From the NCBI GenBank assembly GCA_017420535.1, contig JAFOIV010000015.1, positions 1-62,907 on the forward strand: 62,907 nucleotides of DNA, given 5' to 3'. The translations under genes were made by a program, and so were the position numbers. This document shows positions 46,187 through 54,381 of the stretch, piece by piece (position 1 is the stretch's first letter; every line of letters starts with the position of its first letter). The notes beneath the pieces were generated by a model. It saw nothing but the letters and a program-made list of their open reading frames with translations, ran no database searches and was not told the DNA's origin. The DNA comes from Eubacterium sp. (GTDB lineage: Bacteria > Bacillota > Clostridia > Lachnospirales > Lachnospiraceae).

Positions 46187-46232
46187 TATCTAATAGTAAT
46201 TTTTCATTTGTTCAATTGTTGGTTACTAGATA
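46187..46232 (-). promoter_or_regulatory. Candidate autoregulatory inverted repeat of the HxlR gene
   Basis: TATCTAATAGTAA (46187-46199) and TTACTAGATA (46223-46232) form an imperfect inverted repeat just upstream of the HxlR start. The interval 46161-46470 holds no gene; besides this repeat it contains the divergent promoter of the peptide operon and AT-rich sequence. Confidence 0.35.
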
Positions 46233-46343
46233 TTATTTAAAGTATGCTCAAACATAATAAATTAATTATATAAAATAAAAAAAGAATATCAAGGGGTTAA
46301 ACGTATAACCTGTTTAGTTATTATTTTAAGAAGGAATGTAGCC

Positions 46344-46431
46344 TTACTTACCTTTAAGATAGTTAATTACGAAAAAGTGCGTACTTGTAATAGAATTCAT
46401 TTTATACTACAAATAATACATGTTCGAACAT
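46344..46431 (+). promoter_or_regulatory. Peptide-operon promoter region, copy B of the duplicated element
   Basis: TTACTTAC (46344-46351), a degraded version of the inverted repeat around the -35 TTGTAA (46385-46390), 17-bp spacer, -10 TACAAA (46408-46413), then the perfect palindrome ATGTTCGAACAT (46420-46431). Order and spacing match copy A at 45105-45197; downstream similarity continues through CAACGT to the ribosome-binding region. Confidence 0.8.
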
Positions 46432-46470
46432 ATCAACGTTGATGTATTTTATAAGATAGGAGGAAAACAA

Positions 46471-46587
46471 ATGGAAAGACCAGAGTATGTAAATGGCTTT
46501 ACTTGCTCAATTTCTCTTGCGTTAGCGTCGGCTATAATTCCAAGTGGATTATGGTTAGCGTGCGGATATGTTATGGTAGCGGCTTAA
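46471..46587 (+). CDS. Putative RiPP precursor peptide
   Basis: 38 codons starting 7 bp after TAGGAGG at the head of an operon with a radical SAM maturase, TldD/TldE-like peptidases and an ABC exporter. The peptide has a short polar start (MERPEYVNGF) followed by a hydrophobic Ala/Ser/Leu/Ile-rich core with two cysteines at residues 12 and 31, a central IIPSGLW turn, and a VMVAA end. The size, position and composition suggest a precursor whose cysteines are joined in thioether links by the radical SAM enzyme (sactipeptide-like). I do not recognise it as a known class. No double-Gly leader is present. Modification and bioactivity are inference. Confidence 0.72.
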   Translation: MERPEYVNGFTCSISLALASAIIPSGLWLACGYVMVAA

Positions 46588-46606
46588 TAAAGAGATTGTA
46601 AGGAAG

Positions 46607-46640
46607 GATGTGTGTCGCAAGATGCACATCTTATTTTATT
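46607..46640 (+). terminator. Attenuator-like hairpin between precursor and maturase genes
   Basis: GATGTGTGTC (46607-46616) and GATGCACATC (46621-46630) form a 10-bp stem with two wobble pairs and a GCAA loop, followed by TTATTTTATT. It would partly terminate transcription after the precursor, giving more peptide mRNA than maturase mRNA, as in many bacteriocin operons. Confidence 0.55.
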
Positions 46641-46662
46641 AATTTATGAGGTGATAGTTGAT

Positions 46663-47964
46663 ATGTATCCTGTATTAAATGAAATGATTTATTTAGAAAA
46701 AAAACAACCAACTTATTCGGATTTTTCTATTAAATATAATGGAATGGATTTGAAATTTTCTGTTAATAACACAGCAGCCGATATTTTGGAATTGTGCAAT
46801 GGAGAGAATTCTATAGCCGATATTGTAGATTCTTTGGCTGAAAAATTTAATGAAGATATAAATAAAGTATATTTATTTGTGAATGAATTTATAGAAAATT
46901 CAGTAAAGATAGGTAATGTAATAATAAGGAGTGAGGTATCACAAAAAAGAGAATTACAGATAATAGGAACTAGTGATTATTGGTCGTTGGATTTGGTGTC
47001 TATAGAGTTAACATATACTTGTCCTCTTAATTGCAGACATTGTTACGCGAATGCGGGAAAAGGAAATTTTATATCATACGATTTGGTTGATAAGATTTTA
47101 ACAGAATGTAAAGAATTTGGGAAACCGCAGATTCAGCTTACTGGAGGGGAACCGTTAACACATCCGGATTTTTTTAGAATAGTAAAGAAGGCCGTAGACA
47201 ATGATTTTAATGTGGTTATTTTTACAAGTGGATATATTGACAATGAGACTATTATTAATAAAATAATGAAATTTCCAAGAGAAAGGGTTTCGTTTCAAAT
47301 AAGTGTTGATGGTCTTGAAGAATATCATAACAGATTTAGAGGGAGAAGTGATGCGTTTAGAACGACAGAGAACTTTATAAAGAAATTATGCAAAATGGGG
47401 TTTCGAGTTACAACAGCAACATGCATAGATGATTAAGAATATGATGAGTTATATACATTAGTTTGCAGGATGAGAAAAAACGGAGTGAGATTAATGAGAT
47501 TTAGTCCGCTTATGAATAAGGGGAGGGCTCATAATATTGATAAAAAAATATGTTTTAAAAATGATATACAGCCAATGATAGCAAAATTAGCCATGGAATT
47601 TAATTCTGATGAATTTAGAGTATTGTATTTTGAAGAAGGAGAAGAGAATATAAATTTTAAATATAAAAATAATTGTGGCTTGGGACAAAATATAATTAGA
47701 GTTGCTCCTAATGGTGATGTTTATCCGTGTTTGCTGACTAATATTAAATATTCTAATGTGAAAAATGAGGCGTTAAAGGAAATACAAAAAAAGTATAGCA
47801 GATTGTGGGAAAAGGTATATAGTCCAGCAGAGAAAATCTGTAAAGATTGTGTTGAAAGAAAGAACTGTGGTCGGTGCGTAAGTATGGGATTGGATAAATG
47901 TGACAAAAATGAAAGCTTTTTTTTAAAGAGTATTTCTAGCATTTCAAAAATGATTGGTGAATAA
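46663..47964 (+). pseudogene. Radical SAM/SPASM peptide maturase with PqqD-like domain, interrupted by in-frame TAA
   Basis: 434 codons including one internal TAA at 47434-47436. Residues 15-85 form a PqqD-like RiPP recognition domain (AADILELCNGENSIADIV). The radical SAM core begins ELTYTCPLNCRHCYANAG, with CxxxCxxC at Cys120, Cys124 and Cys127, and has an LTGGEPLTHPDF motif. The SPASM part starts NNCGLGQNIIRVAPNGDVYPC and continues with CKDCVERKNCGRC for auxiliary Fe-S clusters. The frame is the same on both sides of the stop (TCIDD, stop, EYDELYTLV), so a single substitution such as GAA or CAA to TAA explains it. The start ATG follows GAGGTGAT. If full length, it would crosslink the upstream peptide. 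Confidence 0.85.
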
Positions 47965-47966
47965 AA

Positions 47967-49121
47967 ATGACAGTAATTGAAAATAAATATGAACGAAAAA
48001 TACGATATGAAAATGCCAATACGGCAGCAGAAGAAAAAATTATTTCAGGATTAATTGAAAAAAAAGACGATCTCATAAAAAAGACAGAAAAAAGGATAGA
48101 TGTAGAATTTTTTGATCAGATAAGGATATTTAAAGGTAATAATGATGAATTATATACAGTCTTCGATAAAATGTATAAAGCATGTGAATTTTATGATAAA
48201 AAATTTGCTGCGATAGTAACTCAAGAGCTTCGAGAGGTGTCATGGTGCGAAGGAAAAAAGAAGACAGATATTAAGAATGTAATACGAATAATGGTGCATC
48301 AAAATAATTCGGATTGTAAATATAGGGATATTCCATTCTTTTCAAATAAAAAAAGATTGAATGAAATTATGTTGAAAGAATTGAGCGAATTGTTGGATGA
48401 TTCAAAATGCAGCTATAAAGAATTTAAAGGAGGAAAAATGGATGTTATTTTTTCTCCGCGAGCAGCGGCTTATTTTGTACATGAAATCCTGGGGCATCCT
48501 TTAGAACTTGATTTGATAAGTACAAACAAATCGATATATAAAGAAAAGAATATAGATGAAAAAATAATGCCAGAATATATAAATGTTTCTGAATGCCCAG
48601 AGGATACTAGGCAAATAGGAATGATTTATGGGGATTATGACGATGAGGGAAAAGATTTAATTAATACGGATATTATTAAAGGCGGAGTGCTTGTTAGTCC
48701 TATAACATATAAAAGATGCAGTGAGATGAAAAGAGAAACATTAAATAGAATGCATAATTTTATTTTGAGGCCAAATGAAAGTGGATGTTCTTTGGATAGA
48801 ATAATTGCAAGAAGTTCAAATGCAATAGTAATAGATGATGTTTTATATGGTTATTATAATCTGGCTATGGGAGATTTTATGCTTTATTGTGGTAAGTCAA
48901 GAAGAGTTAAAAATGGAGAGGTGGTAAGTTACCATTTCGGTGTACGAATAAATGAAAAAATATTGGAATTAAAGAATATTATTAAAGAAATTGGGAATGA
49001 TTACAACGCTACTTTGGGCTTTTGCTCGAAACAAAATCAGATAATTACTGTAGGAATGGGGGCGCCGTCTATGGTTTTATCAGATATTAACGTAACAGGG
49101 GGAAGTGAAAATGTTATATGA
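47967..49121 (+). CDS. TldD-type zinc metallopeptidase
   Basis: 384 residues, a compact member of the TldD/PmbA family. The zinc-binding HEILGH (residues 172-177) sits in VHEILGHPLELD, matching the family's HExxxH plus downstream acidic residue. The C-terminal half keeps the typical beta-rich end (VGMGAPSMVLSDINVTGG). Escherichia coli TldD/TldE form a heterodimeric peptidase that removes the leader of microcin B17; a second, TldE-like gene follows and overlaps by 11 bp, so leader removal from the 38-residue peptide is the natural hypothesis. It follows the maturase gene by 2 bp with GGTGA as ribosome site. Confidence 0.87.
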   Translation: MTVIENKYERKIRYENANTAAEEKIISGLIEKKDDLIKKTEKRIDVEFFDQIRIFKGNNDELYTVFDKMYKACEFYDKKFAAIVTQELREVSWCEGKKKTDIKNVIRIMVHQNNSDCKYRDIPFFSNKKRLNEIMLKELSELLDDSKCSYKEFKGGKMDVIFSPRAAAYFVHEILGHPLELDLISTNKSIYKEKNIDEKIMPEYINVSECPEDTRQIGMIYGDYDDEGKDLINTDIIKGGVLVSPITYKRCSEMKRETLNRMHNFILRPNESGCSLDRIIARSSNAIVIDDVLYGYYNLAMGDFMLYCGKSRRVKNGEVVSYHFGVRINEKILELKNIIKEIGNDYNATLGFCSKQNQIITVGMGAPSMVLSDINVTGGSENVI

Positions 49122-50320
49122 AAAGATATTAATAGATCAAGGTGTTGAAAAGTTTTGGTTAATAAAACACAAGATTGATAGATATGTATGTTCTTTTGTT
49201 AATGGTGTTAGAAGAATTGAAGAGACAGAAGATCGAATAAATGAATTATTTTTTATAAAGAATAATAATTTGTATAAGATAGCGTTTGGTATTATTGATG
49301 ATGATAGCTTGTTTAAAGAACTAATTGATAAATCTGTAAAAAATTCTAAATTTACAGTAAAAAATCCGCTAATTAAATTACCATCAATAAAAGCGCCAGA
49401 TATTTGTAAAGAGAAAATATTTTATTTCAATGAATGCAAAAGAATAATTGATTCAGAACTAAAAAAAAGTTAGTAATCCTAGTATTCAGCTAAAATTTGA
49501 CATGTCTGTTGATAATTCTTTTCTGTATTATGAAAGGAAAAAAGTATCAAAAACAATAAGCGAAAATAATCTTGAGATATTGGATTTTGAACGGATGGAT
49601 TATAAAAAATATGATAATCTTAAAATTAAACCAGGTTTTTTAGAAAAAGTAATAAATTCTGATTCTCAAAATGATATTATTCAAAATGAAGAATTATTTG
49701 TAGACGTATGTGAAGCAAAATATATGAGAATAGATTCAAAAGTTTTTTCGGAAGTTCTTATTATTTTAGAGGAAGCATTTAAGGGTTTTTTTGTAATGAA
49801 TAATCAATCATTTATTAAAAAAAATGATTTTGGAAAAGCAATATGTAACGAAAAAATAAGCATAAAGAAAGTGGTCAATAATTATGTGTTTGACTCTGAA
49901 GGGATGGAATGTAAAAATAAATATTTAATTAAAAAAGGAATCCTAGAAAACTGTTTAAATAATATTTATACTGCATCTGTGTTGAAATTAGAGCCAGGAG
50001 ATAGTGTATATAATTATGAACTTGGAAATCATGTTATTGGGGCTAAAAAATTAATTATGGAATATGATAAGTGTAGGGAGATCGTTCCAGAAGCAGATAT
50101 TTATATCGTTCAGATTAAAAAAGACACTATATCTTTTGACTTCGATAGTGGTTATTTTCAAGCAGTTTTTATTGGTAAAGAAAAAAACAAGAAAATAAGA
50201 TATATGATGAGATGTAATATAATAGATTTGTTAAATAGTATAGTAGCTGTTATAGATAATAATTATGATACAGATAGTTATGAAAAAGATGTTATACTTG
50301 ATTTAGGTAAACTAAAGTGA
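49111..50320 (+). pseudogene. TldE/PmbA-like peptidase partner, split by a frameshift at an A8 run
   Basis: Two pieces: 120 residues from the ATG at 49111 to a TAG at 49471-49473, and about 280 residues in the next frame ending at 50320. Removing one A from the run of eight at 49461-49468 joins them as SELKK-VSNPSIQLKFDMSVDNSF, giving about 402 residues, the right size for a partner of the 384-residue TldD. The second half keeps the family's late strands (ASVLKLEPGDS, NHVIGAKKL, SFDFDSGYFQAVF). It lacks HExxxH, as TldE proteins do. A single-base insertion, a sequencing error, or slippage on the homopolymer are all possible. An ATG at 49502 could start the second piece separately but has no convincing ribosome site. 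Confidence 0.72.
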
Positions 50321-50330
50321 GGCGTGATAT

Positions 50331-51590
50331 ATGTATCGAGTGATGATAAAAAAAGAATTAAAATCAATTCTGTATTCAAAAAAAATTTTAATATCTATTG
50401 CTTTTGCCTGTTTATATATGCTGATTCTTGATATTGTGGCGGTTCTACCATTTTCTACGCCGATATTTAATATTGGTATAGGTCGTATGCTTAAAGGCTT
50501 TAGCCTTATAGGAGCGTTTCTTTGTTCTGAGATTATTTTTTATTCCATGATAGATGAAAATCGTTATAAGACGTGGGATATTATAAAATTAAGTAAAATA
50601 TCGATTAATAAGATCATTCTATCAAAGATATTCGTTCCGACAACAATATCGATTACGGTTATTTATATAAGTGCCTTTATAAATAATATTGGAAAAAAAT
50701 TTGTGGATGAGCTATATTACGTTCCTTTTTTGAATCTAAAATACTTTTTTATAATATTTTTTTGTTCATTAGGGGTTCAGCTTTTTAGCATGGGGAGATG
50801 TGCCAACAGAGAAGAAATGTTCGCTAATACAGATTATGTTTCATGCGTATTCAATCTATTATATGTGATTGTTTTTTGGATGGAAGAATTAATAGGTGTA
50901 TATACTGTATTGCTTTCTATGTTACTTACGGTAATTGCTTATTTATATACATTAAAAAAATTTGTCCGGATGTCTGATGAAAAAAGAAAAAGACTATATT
51001 ATTATCGGATTAAAAAAGAAGGTAAAATTGAGGCGTTTTTTGCAAGAGAGATGGGGCGCTTACTGGCAAATAAAAAGGGATTAATAAAATTAGCAGGAGT
51101 TTTTGCCTGTTCTCCATTTATTTTTAACATACCATATAAGAATATTGTAAAGCTTATATTATTTATGGTTTTATCCTTTCAAATACTTATAACTATTGTT
51201 TTAGATATTAATCTAGAATCTATATTTTCTGAGAAAAAAGAAAATATGGAAGATGTTTTAGCAGTAGCGGGAATATCAAAGAAGATTAATTATTTGTATT
51301 CTGCAAAGTTCTCTATTATAATAACTGGTCTTGTGTTTGTATTAATGGCTATTCTAAATATAATACTGTTTTTCATGAATAAATCTGTTGTGGGTATATG
51401 GATAGTGATGGTAGGCTTTTTGATCACTTCTATTTTTTCTTTAATTTATACCTGTTTATATACAAGTAGACATTTTTTAGACTTGAAGGATGTTAAATTA
51501 ATAAGGAAGAATGTTACTATTTGTTCAGCAGTGATTTATTTGTTGGTATGTGGCATTCTATATTGTCTTAAAGGGGGAATTATTTTATGA
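50331..51590 (+). CDS. ABC transporter permease of the peptide locus
   Basis: 419-residue membrane protein with about 10-12 hydrophobic segments in two halves separated by a charged stretch (around residues 210-245, rich in Lys/Arg/Tyr). The arrangement suits a single-chain ABC-2-like exporter that pairs with the ATPase gene overlapping its end by 4 bp. Being fifth in the peptide operon, export of, or self-protection from, the mature peptide is inferred. Codon use is A-rich with many AAA and ATA codons, like the rest of the locus. Confidence 0.75.
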   Translation: MYRVMIKKELKSILYSKKILISIAFACLYMLILDIVAVLPFSTPIFNIGIGRMLKGFSLIGAFLCSEIIFYSMIDENRYKTWDIIKLSKISINKIILSKIFVPTTISITVIYISAFINNIGKKFVDELYYVPFLNLKYFFIIFFCSLGVQLFSMGRCANREEMFANTDYVSCVFNLLYVIVFWMEELIGVYTVLLSMLLTVIAYLYTLKKFVRMSDEKRKRLYYYRIKKEGKIEAFFAREMGRLLANKKGLIKLAGVFACSPFIFNIPYKNIVKLILFMVLSFQILITIVLDINLESIFSEKKENMEDVLAVAGISKKINYLYSAKFSIIITGLVFVLMAILNIILFFMNKSVVGIWIVMVGFLITSIFSLIYTCLYTSRHFLDLKDVKLIRKNVTICSAVIYLLVCGILYCLKGGIIL

Positions 51591-52186
51591 AAGATATGAT
51601 GATAAAGGCGGATGAGATTTCTTTTGCATATCCTGGAGGAGAAGAGATCATTTCTGATTTTTCCTATGAGTTTAGTGCTAATAAGTCTTATATCATATGT
51701 GGAGAAAATGGATGTGGTAAGACTACTATTACAAGACTTCTCCTTGGACTTTTAAAACCTGATAGTGGAAAAATAGAAAAGAGTGATGGGGCAGTCATTT
51801 CTTATGTTCCAGATAATAATGGAATGTATGAGAACCTGACATTAAAGGATAATATCCTTTTTCGTTTAGGTATATATAATAAGAAATTTAAAGATATAGA
51901 GAAAAAATATAGTGACTGGATGAAAAAGTTCAGGCTTGTTAACTATACCGAAACCCTGGTAAAAGATCTTTCTCTAGGAACTAAGAAAAAGGTGGCATTA
52001 TTATGTGCCATGTTGGTAGAACCAGATATCATCTTCCTTGATGAACCTACAGGGGGACTGGATTTTGGGGCCCAGAAAGAGCTCATCAAAATGCTTAATG
52101 TAATAAAGGATTATACCATGATAATCACAGTTACTCATGATGATTATTTTATTAAAAACTTTGAAAGTGAAATGATCTATCTTTAA
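51587..52186 (+). CDS. ABC transporter ATP-binding protein of the peptide locus
   Basis: 199 residues, short but complete ABC ATPase: Walker A GENGCGKTT, a Q-loop-equivalent region SYVPDNNGMYENLT, signature LSLGTKKKVALL, Walker B IIFLDEPTGGLDF, and switch His in VTHDD. The signature is LSLGT rather than LSGGQ, a common variant in peptide exporters. Start overlaps the permease gene. It is the last gene of the operon; a bidirectional hairpin follows before convergent mgtE. Confidence 0.9.
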   Translation: MKDMMIKADEISFAYPGGEEIISDFSYEFSANKSYIICGENGCGKTTITRLLLGLLKPDSGKIEKSDGAVISYVPDNNGMYENLTLKDNILFRLGIYNKKFKDIEKKYSDWMKKFRLVNYTETLVKDLSLGTKKKVALLCAMLVEPDIIFLDEPTGGLDFGAQKELIKMLNVIKDYTMIITVTHDDYFIKNFESEMIYL

Positions 52187-52296
52187 TCCTAAAAACTAAT
52201 AAACCAGCTCCAATATAATAAAAGATATGTAAATCATCCCTCAAATGAGCAATAGTGATGGACTGAAAAAGTATCCATACCCAGCCAAAAAATAAT

Positions 52297-52370
52297 AAAA
52301 GACGCGAAAAGAATTCCTCCAAAGGGCATTTTTAGCCCGCTGGAGGAATCCTTTTCGCGTCTTATTTATT
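52297..52370. terminator. Long bidirectional terminator between the peptide locus and mgtE
   Basis: AAGACGCGAAAAG then ATTCCTCCA pair with TGGAGGAAT then CTTTTCGCGTCTT (single mismatch), with an inner GGGC/GCCC stem and A/T-rich tails both ways. The rest of 52187-52409 shows nothing recognisable. Confidence 0.85.
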
Positions 52371-52409
52371 TTGGCGTCCCTTCGTTCATTATATTTGGGT
52401 GTTCGTCTG

Positions 52410-53762
52410 TTAGTTAATATGCAGGATGAGCTTCGCAATATTAAAGTACAGCAGAAGTGATACCGCATCAACTATAGTTGTTATAAATGGACTGGCCATT
52501 ACTGCCGGATCAAGCTTTATCTTCTTTGCAAGTATAGGAAGTGTACAACCTACAAATTTTGCTACGATAACAACAAAGAAGAGAGTTCCACATACAGTAA
52601 GTGCGATCATTACTTTGATCCTGTCAATCAGGATAAGTTTTATAAAGTTAGCTACGGCTAAAGTGATACCGCAAAGTAATGCTACAAGAAGTTCTTTTCC
52701 CTGGATCTTAAAGATATCTTCAAAGTGGATCTCGTCAAGTGAGATACCACGCACGATAGAAACTGAAGCCTGCTGACCTGAATTTCCGCCGGTATCCATA
52801 AGCATTGGAATGTAGCTTGTAAGAACTACATAAGTTGCGAGAGCTGCTTCAAAATGTGAAATGATAGCTCCTGTAAATGTAGCCGAGATCATAAGAAGAA
52901 GCAGCCAAGGTATACGCTTCTTATAAGTCTCTAAAACGCTGGTCTTCATATATGGTTTATCAGAAGGTGTGATAGCGTTCATGATTTCGATATCTTCAGT
53001 ATTTTCTTCCTGAATTACGTCGATTACGTCATCGAAGGTTATAATACCAACAAGACGTTTCTCTTTATCAACAACTGGAAGAGCAAGGAAGTTATATTTA
53101 TCAAAGGTATGCGCAACTTCTTCCTGGTCATCTAAAGTGTTAACATAGATAGCATTTTCTTCCATGATATCTGAGATCTTTGCATCCCGGGAAGAAAGAA
53201 GAAGATCTTTAACTGTTACGATACCTATCAGTTCTTTCTTTAAGTTGGTAACATAGCAGGTATAAATGGTCTCCTTATCAACGCCTACTTTTCTGATGCG
53301 GTCAAAAGACTGCTTTACAGTCATAGACTCTTCAAGTCTTACATACTCGGTGGTCATGATGCTGCCGGCACTGTCCTCAGGATACTTTAAAAGTTCGTTG
53401 ATCTCGCGACGAGTCACCGGATCAGTAGCTTTAAGAATACGTTTTACCACATTGGCAGGCATTTCTTCGATCATATCAACAGTATCATCTAAGAAAAGGT
53501 TATCAATGATATAATTAAGTTCCTTATCAGAGAAGGCTGAAATTAATTGCTCCTGGGTATCTGACTCCAGATAAGAAAATGTGTCAGCAGCCAGCTCTTT
53601 GGGGAGGATCCTAAAGGCGATAGGAAGCTGTTCTGCGTCAAGTTCGCTTATTATTTCAGCTAGATCGGCTTCATTTTGTTCGGCAAGGATTTCTCTTGCT
53701 TCATGAAGTTTCCTTTCAGTGATGAGTTGTTTTAAGTTTTCGATGTTGAATTCAACTGTCAT
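52410..53762 (-). CDS. mgtE: Magnesium transporter MgtE
   Basis: 450-residue Mg2+ channel. An N-terminal superhelical domain (about 1-125), two CBS domains (about 130-255: TTEYVRLEESMTVKQSF and the GIVTVKDLL, GIITFDDVIDVI strands) and five C-terminal membrane helices with the pore-lining TGGNSGQQAS segment are present. The N and CBS domains sense cytosolic Mg2+ and close the pore. The ATG at 53762 has AGGAG at correct distance, whereas the GTG at 53771 would sit on the ribosome site. Expression is probably monocistronic, after the dut terminator. Confidence 0.94.
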   Translation of the reverse strand: MTVEFNIENLKQLITERKLHEAREILAEQNEADLAEIISELDAEQLPIAFRILPKELAADTFSYLESDTQEQLISAFSDKELNYIIDNLFLDDTVDMIEEMPANVVKRILKATDPVTRREINELLKYPEDSAGSIMTTEYVRLEESMTVKQSFDRIRKVGVDKETIYTCYVTNLKKELIGIVTVKDLLLSSRDAKISDIMEENAIYVNTLDDQEEVAHTFDKYNFLALPVVDKEKRLVGIITFDDVIDVIQEENTEDIEIMNAITPSDKPYMKTSVLETYKKRIPWLLLLMISATFTGAIISHFEAALATYVVLTSYIPMLMDTGGNSGQQASVSIVRGISLDEIHFEDIFKIQGKELLVALLCGITLAVANFIKLILIDRIKVMIALTVCGTLFFVVIVAKFVGCTLPILAKKIKLDPAVMASPFITTIVDAVSLLLYFNIAKLILHIN

Positions 53763-53783
53763 TTTACTCACACTCCTTTCTCA

Positions 53784-53816
53784 AATAAAAAACGCCGGGA
53801 ATAAAATCTCGGCGTT
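53784..53816 (-). terminator. Terminator of dut on the minus strand
   Basis: Read on the minus strand: AACGCCGAGA, loop, TCCCGGCGTT followed by TTTTATTT. Lies 25 bp beyond the dut stop. Confidence 0.85.
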
Positions 53817-53840
53817 AGGATCAGAATTCATATTTAAAAG

Positions 53841-54290
53841 TTATTTTCTGCCTGTAGAACCAAAACCACCGGCACCTCGCTCTGTCTCTGAGAGCTCATC
53901 TACTTCATTAAAGATGCCCATGATATATGGTGTGATGACAAGCTGCGCAATTCTTTCATTAGGTTCAATCTCTGCATCAACCTTAGAATGATTATGGAGC
54001 GCAACCATAACTTCTCCGCGGTAATCTGAATCTATAACACCGACTTTATTTGCGGGGGCAAGCCCCTTTTTACTGGCAAGACCACTTCTTGCATATATAA
54101 GACCTGCATATCCTTCAGGTAATTCAAGAGAAATACCAGTTGGTATCATAACAGTCTCACTGGCTTTCACAATAACAGCGCTGTCAACACAGGCATAAAG
54201 GTCTGCACCGGCAGCGTTAATAGACCCGTAAGTCGGGATAGTAGCGTTAGGTTTTATTCTTTTGATATTAACTGGAATCTTCTCTACCAT
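53841..54290 (-). CDS. dut: dUTP diphosphatase
   Basis: 149-residue trimeric dUTPase that keeps uracil out of DNA and supplies dUMP. All five family motifs are visible: AAGADLYA (motif 1), LIYARSGLASKKGL (2), VGVIDSDYRGEV (3), ERIAQLVI (4) and RGAGGFGSTGR (5, the C-terminal arm closing the active site). It lies 91 bp after nrdG on the same strand, a sensible pairing for deoxynucleotide metabolism. Confidence 0.96.
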   Translation of the reverse strand: MVEKIPVNIKRIKPNATIPTYGSINAAGADLYACVDSAVIVKASETVMIPTGISLELPEGYAGLIYARSGLASKKGLAPANKVGVIDSDYRGEVMVALHNHSKVDAEIEPNERIAQLVITPYIMGIFNEVDELSETERGAGGFGSTGRK

Positions 54291-54381
54291 TTTTTTTCCT
54301 TCTATAAATAATAGTATAAATAGTTTTTAATTCTGAGATATCTTACAAATTGACTGCTTCGTATCTTGACAGGTATCAGTA

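Noticed and set aside
47434-47436. Programmed recoding of the TAA in the radical SAM gene
   Set aside because: Selenocysteine and pyrrolysine use UGA and UAG, there is no structured element seen after the codon, and TAA is a normal stop in neighbouring genes.
45101-52400. Insertion sequence or integrative element carrying the peptide locus
   Set aside because: No transposase, integrase, terminal repeats or target duplication could be seen; only A/T bias and the promoter duplication hint at acquisition.
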